From the IMG/VR virus record IMGVR_UViG_3300046817_000985, positions 1-48,258 of that record: 48,258 nt of DNA, one strand, 5' to 3'. Of the stretch, positions 9,360 through 17,251 are shown piece after piece. The translations under genes were made by a program, and so were the position numbers. Position 1 is the first letter of the stretch, and the number at the start of each line of letters is the position of its first letter. Under the pieces are notes generated by a model. It saw nothing but the letters and a program-made list of their open reading frames with translations. It did not search any database and was not told where the DNA came from. The stretch comes from a virus.

Positions 9360-9850
9360 CCACCATAGGCGAACGCGTCCGGTATTACCCGGCTGCGGAC
9401 GAGCCGGCCGGCAGCGACGGCAAGAACCCTCTCGCCGGCATCGTCGCCTATGTGCATGAATCCGGCGCCGTGAACCTCGGCGTGCTCGACATGTACGGGC
9501 ACATGTATTCGCGCACTGAGGTGCCCGTCGTTCCCGAGACCGAGAAGCCGCCGGACACCGGGGGCTATTGCAGGCTGATCGTGGAGCCGGCGGCAGCCAA
9601 GCCGCACAAGCAGACGGAGCCAAAGCCCGAGCCAAAACCCGAGATGAAAGTCGTCAAGCCTACGCAACGTTTTCGAGATTGGGTCAAGGAAGGAGAGGCC
9701 GAAATGCCATTGAAAAAAGGCACTAGCAACAAGACGGTCTCGTCGAACATCAAGACCGAGATGGCGCACGGCAAGCCGCAGAAACAGGCAGTCGCCATCG
9801 CCATGAGGACTGCGGGCCGGCCGAAGCCGGCCGCCAAGCGAGGGAAGTGA
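9356..9850 (+). CDS. two-part protein with a KGTSNKTVSSNI C-terminal domain
   Basis: 164 residues from a GTG start overlapping the previous stop. Residues 1-60 form a small beta domain (GERVRYYPAADEPAG, LAGIVAYVHESGAVNLGVLD). A Lys/Glu/Pro linker follows. The last 48 residues (MPLKKGTSNKTVSSNI, KPQKQAVAIAMRTAG) resemble a short basic protein that in many phages stands alone. Inside the gene an ATG at 9704 is preceded by a perfect AAGGAAGGAG, so the C-terminal piece is probably also made on its own. The function of either part is unknown; the basic piece may bind nucleic acid. Confidence 0.65.
   Translation: MTTIGERVRYYPAADEPAGSDGKNPLAGIVAYVHESGAVNLGVLDMYGHMYSRTEVPVVPETEKPPDTGGYCRLIVEPAAAKPHKQTEPKPEPKPEMKVVKPTQRFRDWVKEGEAEMPLKKGTSNKTVSSNIKTEMAHGKPQKQAVAIAMRTAGRPKPAAKRGK
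9704..9850 (+). CDS. internal-start small basic protein
   Basis: 48 residues translated in frame from an internal ATG within the longer gene that starts at 9356. AAGGAAGGAG lies at 9687-9696, 7 bases before the ATG, much better than the site for the long form. MPLKKGTSNKTVSSNI and QKQAVAIAMRTAG are the hallmarks of a short stand-alone phage protein family I have seen beside head genes. Seen: the start signal. Inferred: separate translation. Confidence 0.45.
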   Translation: MPLKKGTSNKTVSSNIKTEMAHGKPQKQAVAIAMRTAGRPKPAAKRGK

Positions 9851-9851
9851 C

Positions 9852-10157
9852 ATGGCCAAAGAGCCCGAAGCAAAGCCCAATGTGATTGTGCCGCCGCCCC
9901 CTGTGAATCAGCCCCATGTGGATGGCGGCCCTCTGCCGGACAGGCCCAACGAGAAGCCGATCGACGTCGTGCCGCCGGAAGAGCCCAAGCCCGCAGAGGA
10001 GCCGGTGAAGACTGAAGAGGCCGCGCCGCAGGAAGAGCCGCCAGCACCCCCGCCGGAACCACCGGCGCCGCCGCCGCCAGTCCCGTCAGCTCCTAAAGAG
10101 CCGGTTCACAAAGAGCCAGCTCATAAAGGGCCAGCTGCAAAGGGACATCCCAAATGA
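9852..10157 (+). CDS. proline/glutamate-rich low-complexity protein
   Basis: 101 residues dominated by Pro, Glu, Lys and Ala, with runs such as PPAPPPEPPAPPPPVP and repeated KEP/HKGP units at the C terminus. No signal peptide is visible. It starts one base after the preceding stop and overlaps the following membrane gene (ATGA). It is probably an extended, disordered linker or a periplasm-spanning chain; function is unknown. Confidence 0.55.
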   Translation: MAKEPEAKPNVIVPPPPVNQPHVDGGPLPDRPNEKPIDVVPPEEPKPAEEPVKTEEAAPQEEPPAPPPEPPAPPPPVPSAPKEPVHKEPAHKGPAAKGHPK

Positions 10158-10384
10158 TCGAGACGCTCATCTATCTCGTCATCTACATCCTCGTCCTTGG
10201 CATCGTTCTGTGGCTGTTGCTCTATGTCATCGATATGCTTCCGCTACCCGCGCCTTTCCCACAGGTGGCAAAGACCATCGTCATCGTCATCGCCTGTCTG
10301 ATACTGATCGTCATGCTGCTGTCGCTGGTCGGTGGCATCAAGCCTCTCAGACTAGGCTGCGATAGCTTTCCGGCAATCGGCTAG
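10154..10384 (+). CDS. two-TM membrane protein
   Basis: 76 residues with two hydrophobic segments, about 4-26 (LIYLVIYILVLGIVLWLLLY) and 39-62 (VAKTIVIVIACLILIVMLLS), joined by a Pro-rich loop (MLPLPAPFP). This matches a small two-TM family found in proteobacteria and phages (Thivi_2564-like, from memory). A holin role is possible, but the lysis genes lie about 10 kb away, so another membrane task during infection is equally likely. Confidence 0.6.
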   Translation: MIETLIYLVIYILVLGIVLWLLLYVIDMLPLPAPFPQVAKTIVIVIACLILIVMLLSLVGGIKPLRLGCDSFPAIG

Positions 10385-10415
10385 GTGCAGGGAGATTCCG
10401 ATACCGCCTGCACCT
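10383..10415 (+). terminator. intergenic hairpin between head and tail genes
   Basis: A perfect 9-bp inverted repeat AGGTGCAGG / CCTGCACCT with a 15-base loop begins at the stop codon of the upstream gene. No T-run follows (CCCTCTATTTG), so it may slow transcription, protect mRNA ends, or simply separate the head and tail cistrons. It is not a classical terminator. Confidence 0.4.
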
Positions 10416-10441
10416 CCCTCTATTTGTGATGGTTGTGATCC

Positions 10442-11137
10442 TTGAGAAACCGACCTTTCCTCGAGCTTCGTCAGGGACTGCGCGACGAGCTCGGTCGCAG
10501 CACGGATCCTGCGGTCGGGCCCGACGACATCCCGCGCCTGAACTGGGCTCTCAATCGTGCCTATGAGAAATTGTGGAAAGCCACCAATTGGAAGCACCTC
10601 GAATCTACCTTCACGCCCTTCGTCGCTAATGCCGGGCAGCAGTTCTTCTCCCTGCCCGCTGGTTGTGATTCAACCCGTATCCTCGAGGTGCGCAATTTCT
10701 GGGGATCCTCCAACACCCCTGTTCCACGTGGAATAGGTTTTCGCGAATATGCGATCTGGGATTCATACGCCGCCGCGCGCGGCGGTAACCCCGTCTCCCG
10801 CTACGACATCAAGTGGGTCAACGGCATCGAGATGATGGAGTTGTGGCCGATCTCCAACGACAACGGCCAGCGGATCTACGTCCAGGGCATCGTCTCGATA
10901 ACACCTCTCGTCGCCGACACCGACATCTGCCTTCTTGACGATAAGCTGGTCGTGCTGCAGGCCGCTTGCCGCTTCATCACCAACCAATTGGTCCTGCAGG
11001 AAATGAAGCTCGAGCTTTCCGAGCTCTATACCGACGAGATCGCCAACGCGGCATCCGACCGGCGCACCGTCGCCATCAACGGCGAGCTTCCCTCACAAGT
11101 TCCCAATCGCGTGGTATTACGCGTCCAGGGCGCCTAG
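10442..11137 (+). CDS. head-to-tail connector / tail completion protein
   Basis: 231 residues. The opening (FLELRQGLRDELG, then DIPRLNWALNRAYEKLWKATNWKHLE) is the pattern of P22 gp4-like and T7 gp11-like connector proteins that dock below the portal. An in-frame TGA at 10436 leaves TTG 10442 as the first usable start, and the conserved FLELRQ motif begins five residues later, so a TTG start is accepted. The downstream body has beta strands with Trp/Asp-rich turns (RYDIKWVNGIEMMELWPIS). It abuts the nozzle gene without a gap. Confidence 0.72.
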   Translation: MRNRPFLELRQGLRDELGRSTDPAVGPDDIPRLNWALNRAYEKLWKATNWKHLESTFTPFVANAGQQFFSLPAGCDSTRILEVRNFWGSSNTPVPRGIGFREYAIWDSYAAARGGNPVSRYDIKWVNGIEMMELWPISNDNGQRIYVQGIVSITPLVADTDICLLDDKLVVLQAACRFITNQLVLQEMKLELSELYTDEIANAASDRRTVAINGELPSQVPNRVVLRVQGA

Positions 11138-13201
11138 ATGCCGTCCGTCGTTGTCGCCGATTTCAAATACGGGCTCGACCGGCGCCGCCCAAGAGCTGCC
11201 ACGCCGCCCGGCACCCTCTGGACACTGAACAACGCCGTCATCTCTCGTGGCGGTGATATCGAGCGCTCCAAGAAGTGGGTGTCGACCTACACGCTCCCCG
11301 CCGGCACCTTCGGTCTTTCCAACATCAACGGACAACTGACCGTGTTCGGCTCGGCCAACCTCGCCGGTTCCATGCCGGTCGGCGTGCAGTACCAGCGGTT
11401 GGACCCCGGCACGACCATGACGCGCCTGCTCAAGGTGACCGTGTTCGCGGGCCAGTACTACGTTATTGCCGAATATAACGACGGCAATATTCATCATTGG
11501 TACAACGGCGTGTCGATGACGGCTTGGGACGCACTCTCCGACGCCAACTCTTCACAGACGACGCTCGCGGCCTATCTCGCGAGCAAGATCGACGGCGACC
11601 AGGCAGTGCGCGCGACGGCGTCTGGCTCCGACATCTTGATCACGGCCGATGTCCTCGGTATCCCGTTCACGGCGACGTCCGCCGTCGCAGGGCCTTCGAC
11701 GATCACCCTCACGACGCTTCAGGCCAACGTTCCGGCCGTCGCCGAGGCGCGCTCGAGCGGCACGCTGACCATCACTTCCGGCGTGACCGGCACCCTGATG
11801 GATCTCACCATTTCCGGTGTTCACCTCATCCTGGCACCGGTGCCCTACCTCATCGACAACGCCACGACCGCGAACGCCGTGGCGGTGGAGATCACCAACA
11901 ACACCTCGACCAGCGGCTACCAGGCTATCGTTACGGGCAACGTCGTCACGGTGCTTGCGGCCACCGGCACCGGCGCCACGCCCAACGGCCTGGTCATCGT
12001 GCCGACGGTCTTCGGTGCCTTTGGCATCACGACCACGGCTTTCGCTGGCGGCGTAACCGCGGTGGCTCCCGTCGCCCAGGTCGTTCGCGCTACGCTGGGC
12101 GGCACTTATGCGACCAACTCCACCTATTCGATCACGATCGCCGCCGCGGTGACTACGAATTACTTTGCTACCGGCCGGGCTTCCGGCTATGGCACTTCCG
12201 CCTTCACCTACAAGCAGCGGATTTATTTCCCTGCCGGAAATCTCCTTCGCTATTGCGCACTATCCGATCCGACCGTCATGACCGGCGGGCTTCCAGCATC
12301 GGGCCCAGGCTTCATCTCCGTTGCCAATGATTCTGAAGGCAGCGACCCCATGCTGTGCCTCGCGCCATACCAAATCTATGTGGCGTTGTTCTCCCGCCGT
12401 AGCATCCGCATCTACGACCTGCAGTCGGACGCGACGCAAACGAACTTCCGCAACCCGTTGCAGAACACCGGTACGCTCGCGCCGAATTCGGTCCTCTCTT
12501 ACGGCAACACCGACGTGTTCTATTTCGACGACACGGGTGTACGAAGTGTCCAATCGCGTGACGTGATCAACACGCCGTTTGTCGGCGATGTCGGGAGCCC
12601 CATCGATCTCCTCATTCACGATTGGTATTCGACCGTCGGAGAGGTCGTAGCATCGCGTGCCTGTTCCGCGATCGAGCCGCTCGACGGCCGCTTCATGATG
12701 GCGATCGGCAGCGATATTTTCACGTTGAGCTATTTCCCGAATTCTAAGGTGACGGCGTGGAGCGTACAGCAGCCGGGCTTTACCCCGACGGATTTCACGG
12801 CGAGCAAGCGCCAGCTTTACGCGCGCTCGACGATCGGCGGCGGCGCCAACGATACGATATACCTCTATGGCGGGCTCAACGGGACGACCTATGCCGATGC
12901 CGGCGAGCTCACATCGCTCATCGAGACGTCGTTCGTCTCCGCGCAGTCGCTCGACAAGACCAAGGCCTGGACCGATTTCTCGATGGCCTGCCAGAACACC
13001 TGGGACATCTATTTGCTGGTCGATCCCGACGATGACACCAGGACCATTCACATCGGCAAGGTTAGCAAAAACGCTTACGACTTAACTAGCATCCCCATGG
13101 TCGGCGAATTCCCCTATGTGGCGGTGCGCGCCATCTGCACGGCGGCAGGCCCTGCCAGCATCTCCAACATGACCCTGGGCTACACGGTGGATGAAGAATG
13201 A
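11138..13201 (+). CDS. tail nozzle-like protein (tail tubular B type)
   Basis: 687 residues, beginning right at the connector stop. The start (VVADFKYGLDRRRPRAATPPGT, LNNAVISRGGDIERSKKW) is characteristic of podovirus nozzle or stabilisation proteins, which open with a short fixed N-terminal motif and form a beta-propeller-like hub. The middle 180-330 is Thr/Val/Ala-rich and partly repetitive. The second half has propeller-like strands (AFTYKQRIYFPAGNLLRYC, DVFYFDDTGVRSVQSRD). Synteny with connector upstream and internal virion proteins downstream supports the role. The residues before the C terminus (FPYVAVRAICTAAG) look like a final beta sandwich. Confidence 0.68.
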   Translation: MPSVVVADFKYGLDRRRPRAATPPGTLWTLNNAVISRGGDIERSKKWVSTYTLPAGTFGLSNINGQLTVFGSANLAGSMPVGVQYQRLDPGTTMTRLLKVTVFAGQYYVIAEYNDGNIHHWYNGVSMTAWDALSDANSSQTTLAAYLASKIDGDQAVRATASGSDILITADVLGIPFTATSAVAGPSTITLTTLQANVPAVAEARSSGTLTITSGVTGTLMDLTISGVHLILAPVPYLIDNATTANAVAVEITNNTSTSGYQAIVTGNVVTVLAATGTGATPNGLVIVPTVFGAFGITTTAFAGGVTAVAPVAQVVRATLGGTYATNSTYSITIAAAVTTNYFATGRASGYGTSAFTYKQRIYFPAGNLLRYCALSDPTVMTGGLPASGPGFISVANDSEGSDPMLCLAPYQIYVALFSRRSIRIYDLQSDATQTNFRNPLQNTGTLAPNSVLSYGNTDVFYFDDTGVRSVQSRDVINTPFVGDVGSPIDLLIHDWYSTVGEVVASRACSAIEPLDGRFMMAIGSDIFTLSYFPNSKVTAWSVQQPGFTPTDFTASKRQLYARSTIGGGANDTIYLYGGLNGTTYADAGELTSLIETSFVSAQSLDKTKAWTDFSMACQNTWDIYLLVDPDDDTRTIHIGKVSKNAYDLTSIPMVGEFPYVAVRAICTAAGPASISNMTLGYTVDEE

Positions 13202-13695
13202 CGATAGTCATTCACAACGCGAGTACGGCCGAGATCCGCGAGGTGTTCGCGAATCTTTCGGACGTCTCGCGCGCGGAGATGATGCGCGAGAAAGAAGAGC
13301 CCGATTTCGAGGTTTCTCGCGTCTTTTGCATCCGCGATGAGCTAGGCCCGCTCTTCGTCTTCGGGTTCGGTGCATGGAAGCCCGGGGAATGGTGCACGAG
13401 CTTCGGCGGCACCCAACGCTATTTCGACATGGGCGCGGCAGGGGTGAGGCTCCTGCGCCGTTTCGTGAGAAAGCTGATGGCCGATCATCCAGGCGGCATC
13501 TTCATCAGCCGCACGCGATCGACGCATCCTCAAGTCGTCCGCTGGTATCGCCTGCTCGGCGGCCGATTTATCGGCTGCGAGAACGGCCGCTCTACTTTCC
13601 GATTTGAACCAATCTATGATAGCTTGCCGTCGGCGCGTAACGACCGGTCGTCGCGCCACCGGGCCAACAGTCTGATGAGGGCCCCTCATGTGTGA
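13198..13695 (+). CDS. T7 gp13-like internal virion protein with acetyltransferase-like fold
   Basis: 165 residues. FVFGFGAWKPGEWCTSFGGTQRYFD and ISRTRSTHPQVVRWYRLLG are the recognisable core of the T7 gp13 / DUF2833 family, which has a GNAT-like fold and takes part in assembling ejected proteins. WYRLLGGRFIG is the GNAT-type end motif. ATG overlaps the nozzle stop (ATGA), and the stop overlaps the next gene by 8 bases. The last 25 residues are basic and disordered. Whether it keeps enzymatic activity cannot be told. Confidence 0.68.
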   Translation: MTIVIHNASTAEIREVFANLSDVSRAEMMREKEEPDFEVSRVFCIRDELGPLFVFGFGAWKPGEWCTSFGGTQRYFDMGAAGVRLLRRFVRKLMADHPGGIFISRTRSTHPQVVRWYRLLGGRFIGCENGRSTFRFEPIYDSLPSARNDRSSRHRANSLMRAPHV

Positions 13696-14533
13696 CGTAG
13701 CAAGCATGCTTGGCGGGGGCAATGCCCACACTCAACGCCTGATCGCCATCCAGCAGGCGCAGCAGCAGAGAGACGAGGCCGCAGCGCTACAGGCCCAGCA
13801 AGATCGGCTCTACGCCCAGCAGAAGGCGGCGCAGGATGCGCAGAACGCCGCCCAGCAGCAGCAATTCCAGCAATCGCTGGACGTCGCCAACAGGGCGCAG
13901 ACGGCCGCCGACACGTCGGCCGCCAAGAGGACGGCCGATGTCACCGCGAACAACGCGGCGATCGATCAGCAATTCGGTCAGTTCGACGACAATTACTACA
14001 ACAACCTGGTGAAATCCTACCAGGACGTCAACGATCCCGCAGTGAAGACTGCAGCGGCCAATGCTCGTGACCAATTGGTGGCGTCGCTGGCCGGCCGCGG
14101 GCTCGCCGGCTCTTCCGTCTCGGCGCAGAAACTTTCCGACGTCGACCAGACCACCAACAAGGCACTCGGTGACATCTCGAGCCAAGGCGCGGACCTCGCC
14201 AACACCTTGCGCGGGCGGGTGGCGACGACGCGAGGTAATCTAGCGCAACAGGCGCTGACGGCGGAAGATCCGGCGTCCTTAGGGACTTTGGCAAATGCCA
14301 ATGCCACTGCTCTCGCGAGGTCCGGCGTGTCGCAGGCCGGCATCCCCTCACCGTCGGTGACACCGGTCGCCGGCTCGACACAGACGCCGGTGTCGAGCCT
14401 ATTTGCCTCGTTGGTGCAGCCTTTCCAGACGGCCGCTTTAGCCAACATGAATTCCGGTGTCGGGTTGTCGGCACCAACCGGCGTCAAGGCGCCGGTGCCG
14501 AGCGCGACCGGCTCCAGTTACGTCACGACGTAA
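13688..14533 (+). CDS. internal virion (ejection) protein A
   Basis: 281 residues beginning MCDVASMLGGG, then a long Gln/Ala-rich helical region (about 18-90) predicted to form coiled coil, followed by NARDQLVASLAGRGLAGSSVSA, a motif common in phage ejection proteins. The C-terminal third is flexible (Ser, Thr, Pro, Val). T7 gp14 similarly starts with Met-Cys and a helical body. Together with its neighbour at 14534 it probably forms the trans-envelope conduit. The C2 Cys may be functional, for example for membrane anchoring, but there is no full lipobox. Confidence 0.6.
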   Translation: MCDVASMLGGGNAHTQRLIAIQQAQQQRDEAAALQAQQDRLYAQQKAAQDAQNAAQQQQFQQSLDVANRAQTAADTSAAKRTADVTANNAAIDQQFGQFDDNYYNNLVKSYQDVNDPAVKTAAANARDQLVASLAGRGLAGSSVSAQKLSDVDQTTNKALGDISSQGADLANTLRGRVATTRGNLAQQALTAEDPASLGTLANANATALARSGVSQAGIPSPSVTPVAGSTQTPVSSLFASLVQPFQTAALANMNSGVGLSAPTGVKAPVPSATGSSYVTT

Positions 14534-15481
14534 ATGTGTGACCCGATCACCTTAGGCCTGCTGGGCGCGAGCACCGCCGCTTCCGTCGCCGGCGGGGCGA
14601 TGACCAATGCTGCAACGCAAAAGAACAATCGCAATGCGGCGATTGCGGCGTCGCAGCAGAACGCCGAGAACTTCCAGTACAACCTTGCCGACCAGCAGCG
14701 CTGGGGCGACTATCAGCAGCAAGTCAACCTCGCCAACCTGAAGCAGATCGCCCAGGATTCAGCCGCGGCCAACGCCGAGAATATTCAAAGAGACAAGGCG
14801 ATCGGCGCCTATGACGTCAACCAGGGCACCAACGACAAGACGATCAGTGACTTGATCTCGCGTTTCAGCGGGCCCAACCAGGCTGCGGCCTATGACAAGG
14901 CCGCCATAGGGCGCACCACCGCCGTCAATGCCAACATGCTGCCCACACAGCCGATCACCGCGGCCGAGACTGGCGCCAACGCCTCGCCAGCCGTCGCCGA
15001 AGCGTTCCGCAACGCGGCGGCGACCGGCGATGCCGCAACTCGCGCCCGCAACGTGGCGTCGGGCAATCTCGGTGCCTACAGCGACCAGTGGACCGGCAAC
15101 GACGCCGCGGTGGCGAAAGCCGGCAGCGACATCGCCAACATCAACGCCGCCGCCAACCTGACGAGCCAGATGCTGCCGGGGCAGCAGCAGCTCGCCGGCT
15201 TCAAGGAGCAGCCGCCCATAGCGACGCCGTTCCCGACCCAGGCGCCGGCGCCGCCTGCGCCAGTGTATCAAGCGCCGCCGGTGACGTCGGGAGCCGGCGC
15301 GGCTTTGACGGGACTGGGCCAGTTAGGTGGTGCCATCGCCGGTTCCGGCAAGGCGCCGGCAATAGCCAACAGCCTGGGCAATCTGTTCAACACGACGACG
15401 GGCTATCTGAGTGGTCTCGTCCCGACGACGCCAGCCGCCGTCGGAACAGCCGCCTACGGCCGCGCCGCAGGACCGATCTAG
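14534..15481 (+). CDS. internal virion (ejection) protein B
   Basis: 315 residues that also begin with Met-Cys-Asp (MCDPITLGLLGASTAASVAGG). An initial hydrophobic Gly/Ala segment is followed by a Gln/Asn-rich helical body (NAENFQYNLADQQRWGDYQQQ). The C-terminal half is Pro/Ala/Gly-rich. The start resembles T7 gp14, whose hydrophobic N terminus enters the outer membrane. It begins directly after the previous stop codon, in the same ejection operon. The paralogous start with protein A suggests a duplication or convergent constraint. Confidence 0.62.
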   Translation: MCDPITLGLLGASTAASVAGGAMTNAATQKNNRNAAIAASQQNAENFQYNLADQQRWGDYQQQVNLANLKQIAQDSAAANAENIQRDKAIGAYDVNQGTNDKTISDLISRFSGPNQAAAYDKAAIGRTTAVNANMLPTQPITAAETGANASPAVAEAFRNAAATGDAATRARNVASGNLGAYSDQWTGNDAAVAKAGSDIANINAAANLTSQMLPGQQQLAGFKEQPPIATPFPTQAPAPPAPVYQAPPVTSGAGAALTGLGQLGGAIAGSGKAPAIANSLGNLFNTTTGYLSGLVPTTPAAVGTAAYGRAAGPI

Positions 15482-17251
15482 ATGGCCAATATCATCGGTC
15501 AGCGTATCGCCATGCCGCAGATCGCGGCGCCGCAAGCCGCGCAGGCGCAGTTACTGCAGGTTCCGGCCGATGCGCCGCCGGCAGTCGGTTCACTCGGCGG
15601 ATTGTTTCAGGGGCTGGCCGGGCCGTTCATGGACACGGCATCACGCGACTACAAGAACGCCGAGACGGCACGGGCGCTTCTGCAAGGAACGCAGCTTCGG
15701 CAGGGCATCCAGGGCAAGCAGTCGCTGGCCGATTTCGTCAAGAGCGGCGGCGACATCGCTTCCAACCCGGCACTTGCATCAGCCATCCTCGGCGACGTGT
15801 CGGCCGCGAACCTCGCCGGATATCGCCGGTCCCAGGTCTATGACGATCAGGGCAATCCGGTCGGCGGCGATGTCGCGACACGGGCTTCGCTGGCGGCCGG
15901 GGAACCTTACGGCTCGACCGTCGCCGGCACCAATCAGGCCGAGGCCAATCGCCTCCTGATCAATGATTTGATCACCAAGCGTCAGGCCGCTGCGCAGGAG
16001 CGCGCCGCGCAGATCACTGCCCAGGGACGAATTCAAGAAGCCGGACTCGAGCCGGTCATCGGCGTCGACGCTAACGGCAATCCAACCTGGACCACCAAGG
16101 CCGCGATCGGCGGCGGCACGACGCCAGCCGGCGTCACTCCGGCGCAAAGCGAGGATCAGATCAAGGCGCTGCTGCTCAAGCAATGGATGACCGGTGGCGC
16201 ACCAGGGACGGCCCCGGCCGCACCGACGCTCACGACGGCCGCGCCGGCGGCACCAGGCGCCACGCTCGATGTGAATGCGCCGTTGCCGGCAAGCGCGACT
16301 GCGGCTCCAGTCGCGCCGCGGCAATCTCGCGATCTCACGCAAATGCCGACCGATCTGCGCGCACTGCTCAATCTGCCGCACTCGCCGCAGACCTTTATCA
16401 ATCCGCAGACCAACGAGGTGGCTACGTCGCAGGACGGTGGCCAGACCGGCATCACGACGGACGGCAGGCGCGTCAACCTGCTTGGCGGCGGCTTCGTGCA
16501 GGCCGGACCGGAGACGGGCGTGCAGGAATCCCGCAATGCCGTGGCCAGAGGCGCAGCCGCTGCCCCTTCGCAATATGCGGGCCTCAATCCGCTGCAAGGC
16601 GACGTCGCCAGGGCTGCTCTTGTCGCATCCGGCCTGCCGGCTGCGGTGCGCTCCCACGTCAATGCGGCGGTCGGCGCCGTCACCGGCGGCGCGCTGCCGG
16701 AGCTCGATCCGCAAACGGAGCGGGCGCGGCAGGCGCTGGCTATCTTCGACCAGACCATCAAGCCGGCGCTCCTCAACTCGGCGGCCAAGGGCTCGAAGGA
16801 ACAAGCCATCGTGCAAGGGATGTTGCCGAGCGGCAGCGCCTTTGCCAACCCCGAGACGGTGGCGCGCAACGTCGGGCAGATCCATGCCTATCTGCTGCAG
16901 CAGAACGGGATCATCCGCAACGTCATCCAGACGACGGCAAGCCCGCAGATCATGCAGGATTACCAACAGCGTCTCACCGAGAACGAGGCCGCGCTGGCCG
17001 CGCTCACGCAAGGCTCTGCGGGGCGAGCAGCGGCAGCGGGACGGCCGGCACCAGCCGCACCGGCTGTGCCAGCCGCACCGACTGCGGCGCCAACTGGATT
17101 GCCGGCTGGCGTCACGGCAGACCAGGCCATCGCCGAAGCGCAGTCCGCCATCAAGGCCAACCCGCAGGCGCGCGAAGCCATCATGGGCCGCCTGCGCAAC
17201 TGGGGCATCGACCTCAACACCGCGCAGCCGGCCACCGGCGGAACCTTCTAG
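15482..17251 (+). CDS. large internal virion protein
   Basis: 589 residues, Ala/Gln/Pro-rich, starting immediately after a TAG stop. Helical segments at 45-120 (YKNAETARALLQGTQLRQG) and 140-190 alternate with Pro/Ala linkers (230-285 and 520-550). No catalytic motif is visible. Size and location between gp14-like and the 1120-residue protein match the T7 gp15 position. The C-terminal ITADQAIAEAQSAIKANP-like stretch could be a small helical domain. The function is inferred from order only. Confidence 0.6.
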   Translation: MANIIGQRIAMPQIAAPQAAQAQLLQVPADAPPAVGSLGGLFQGLAGPFMDTASRDYKNAETARALLQGTQLRQGIQGKQSLADFVKSGGDIASNPALASAILGDVSAANLAGYRRSQVYDDQGNPVGGDVATRASLAAGEPYGSTVAGTNQAEANRLLINDLITKRQAAAQERAAQITAQGRIQEAGLEPVIGVDANGNPTWTTKAAIGGGTTPAGVTPAQSEDQIKALLLKQWMTGGAPGTAPAAPTLTTAAPAAPGATLDVNAPLPASATAAPVAPRQSRDLTQMPTDLRALLNLPHSPQTFINPQTNEVATSQDGGQTGITTDGRRVNLLGGGFVQAGPETGVQESRNAVARGAAAAPSQYAGLNPLQGDVARAALVASGLPAAVRSHVNAAVGAVTGGALPELDPQTERARQALAIFDQTIKPALLNSAAKGSKEQAIVQGMLPSGSAFANPETVARNVGQIHAYLLQQNGIIRNVIQTTASPQIMQDYQQRLTENEAALAALTQGSAGRAAAAGRPAPAAPAVPAAPTAAPTGLPAGVTADQAIAEAQSAIKANPQAREAIMGRLRNWGIDLNTAQPATGGTF

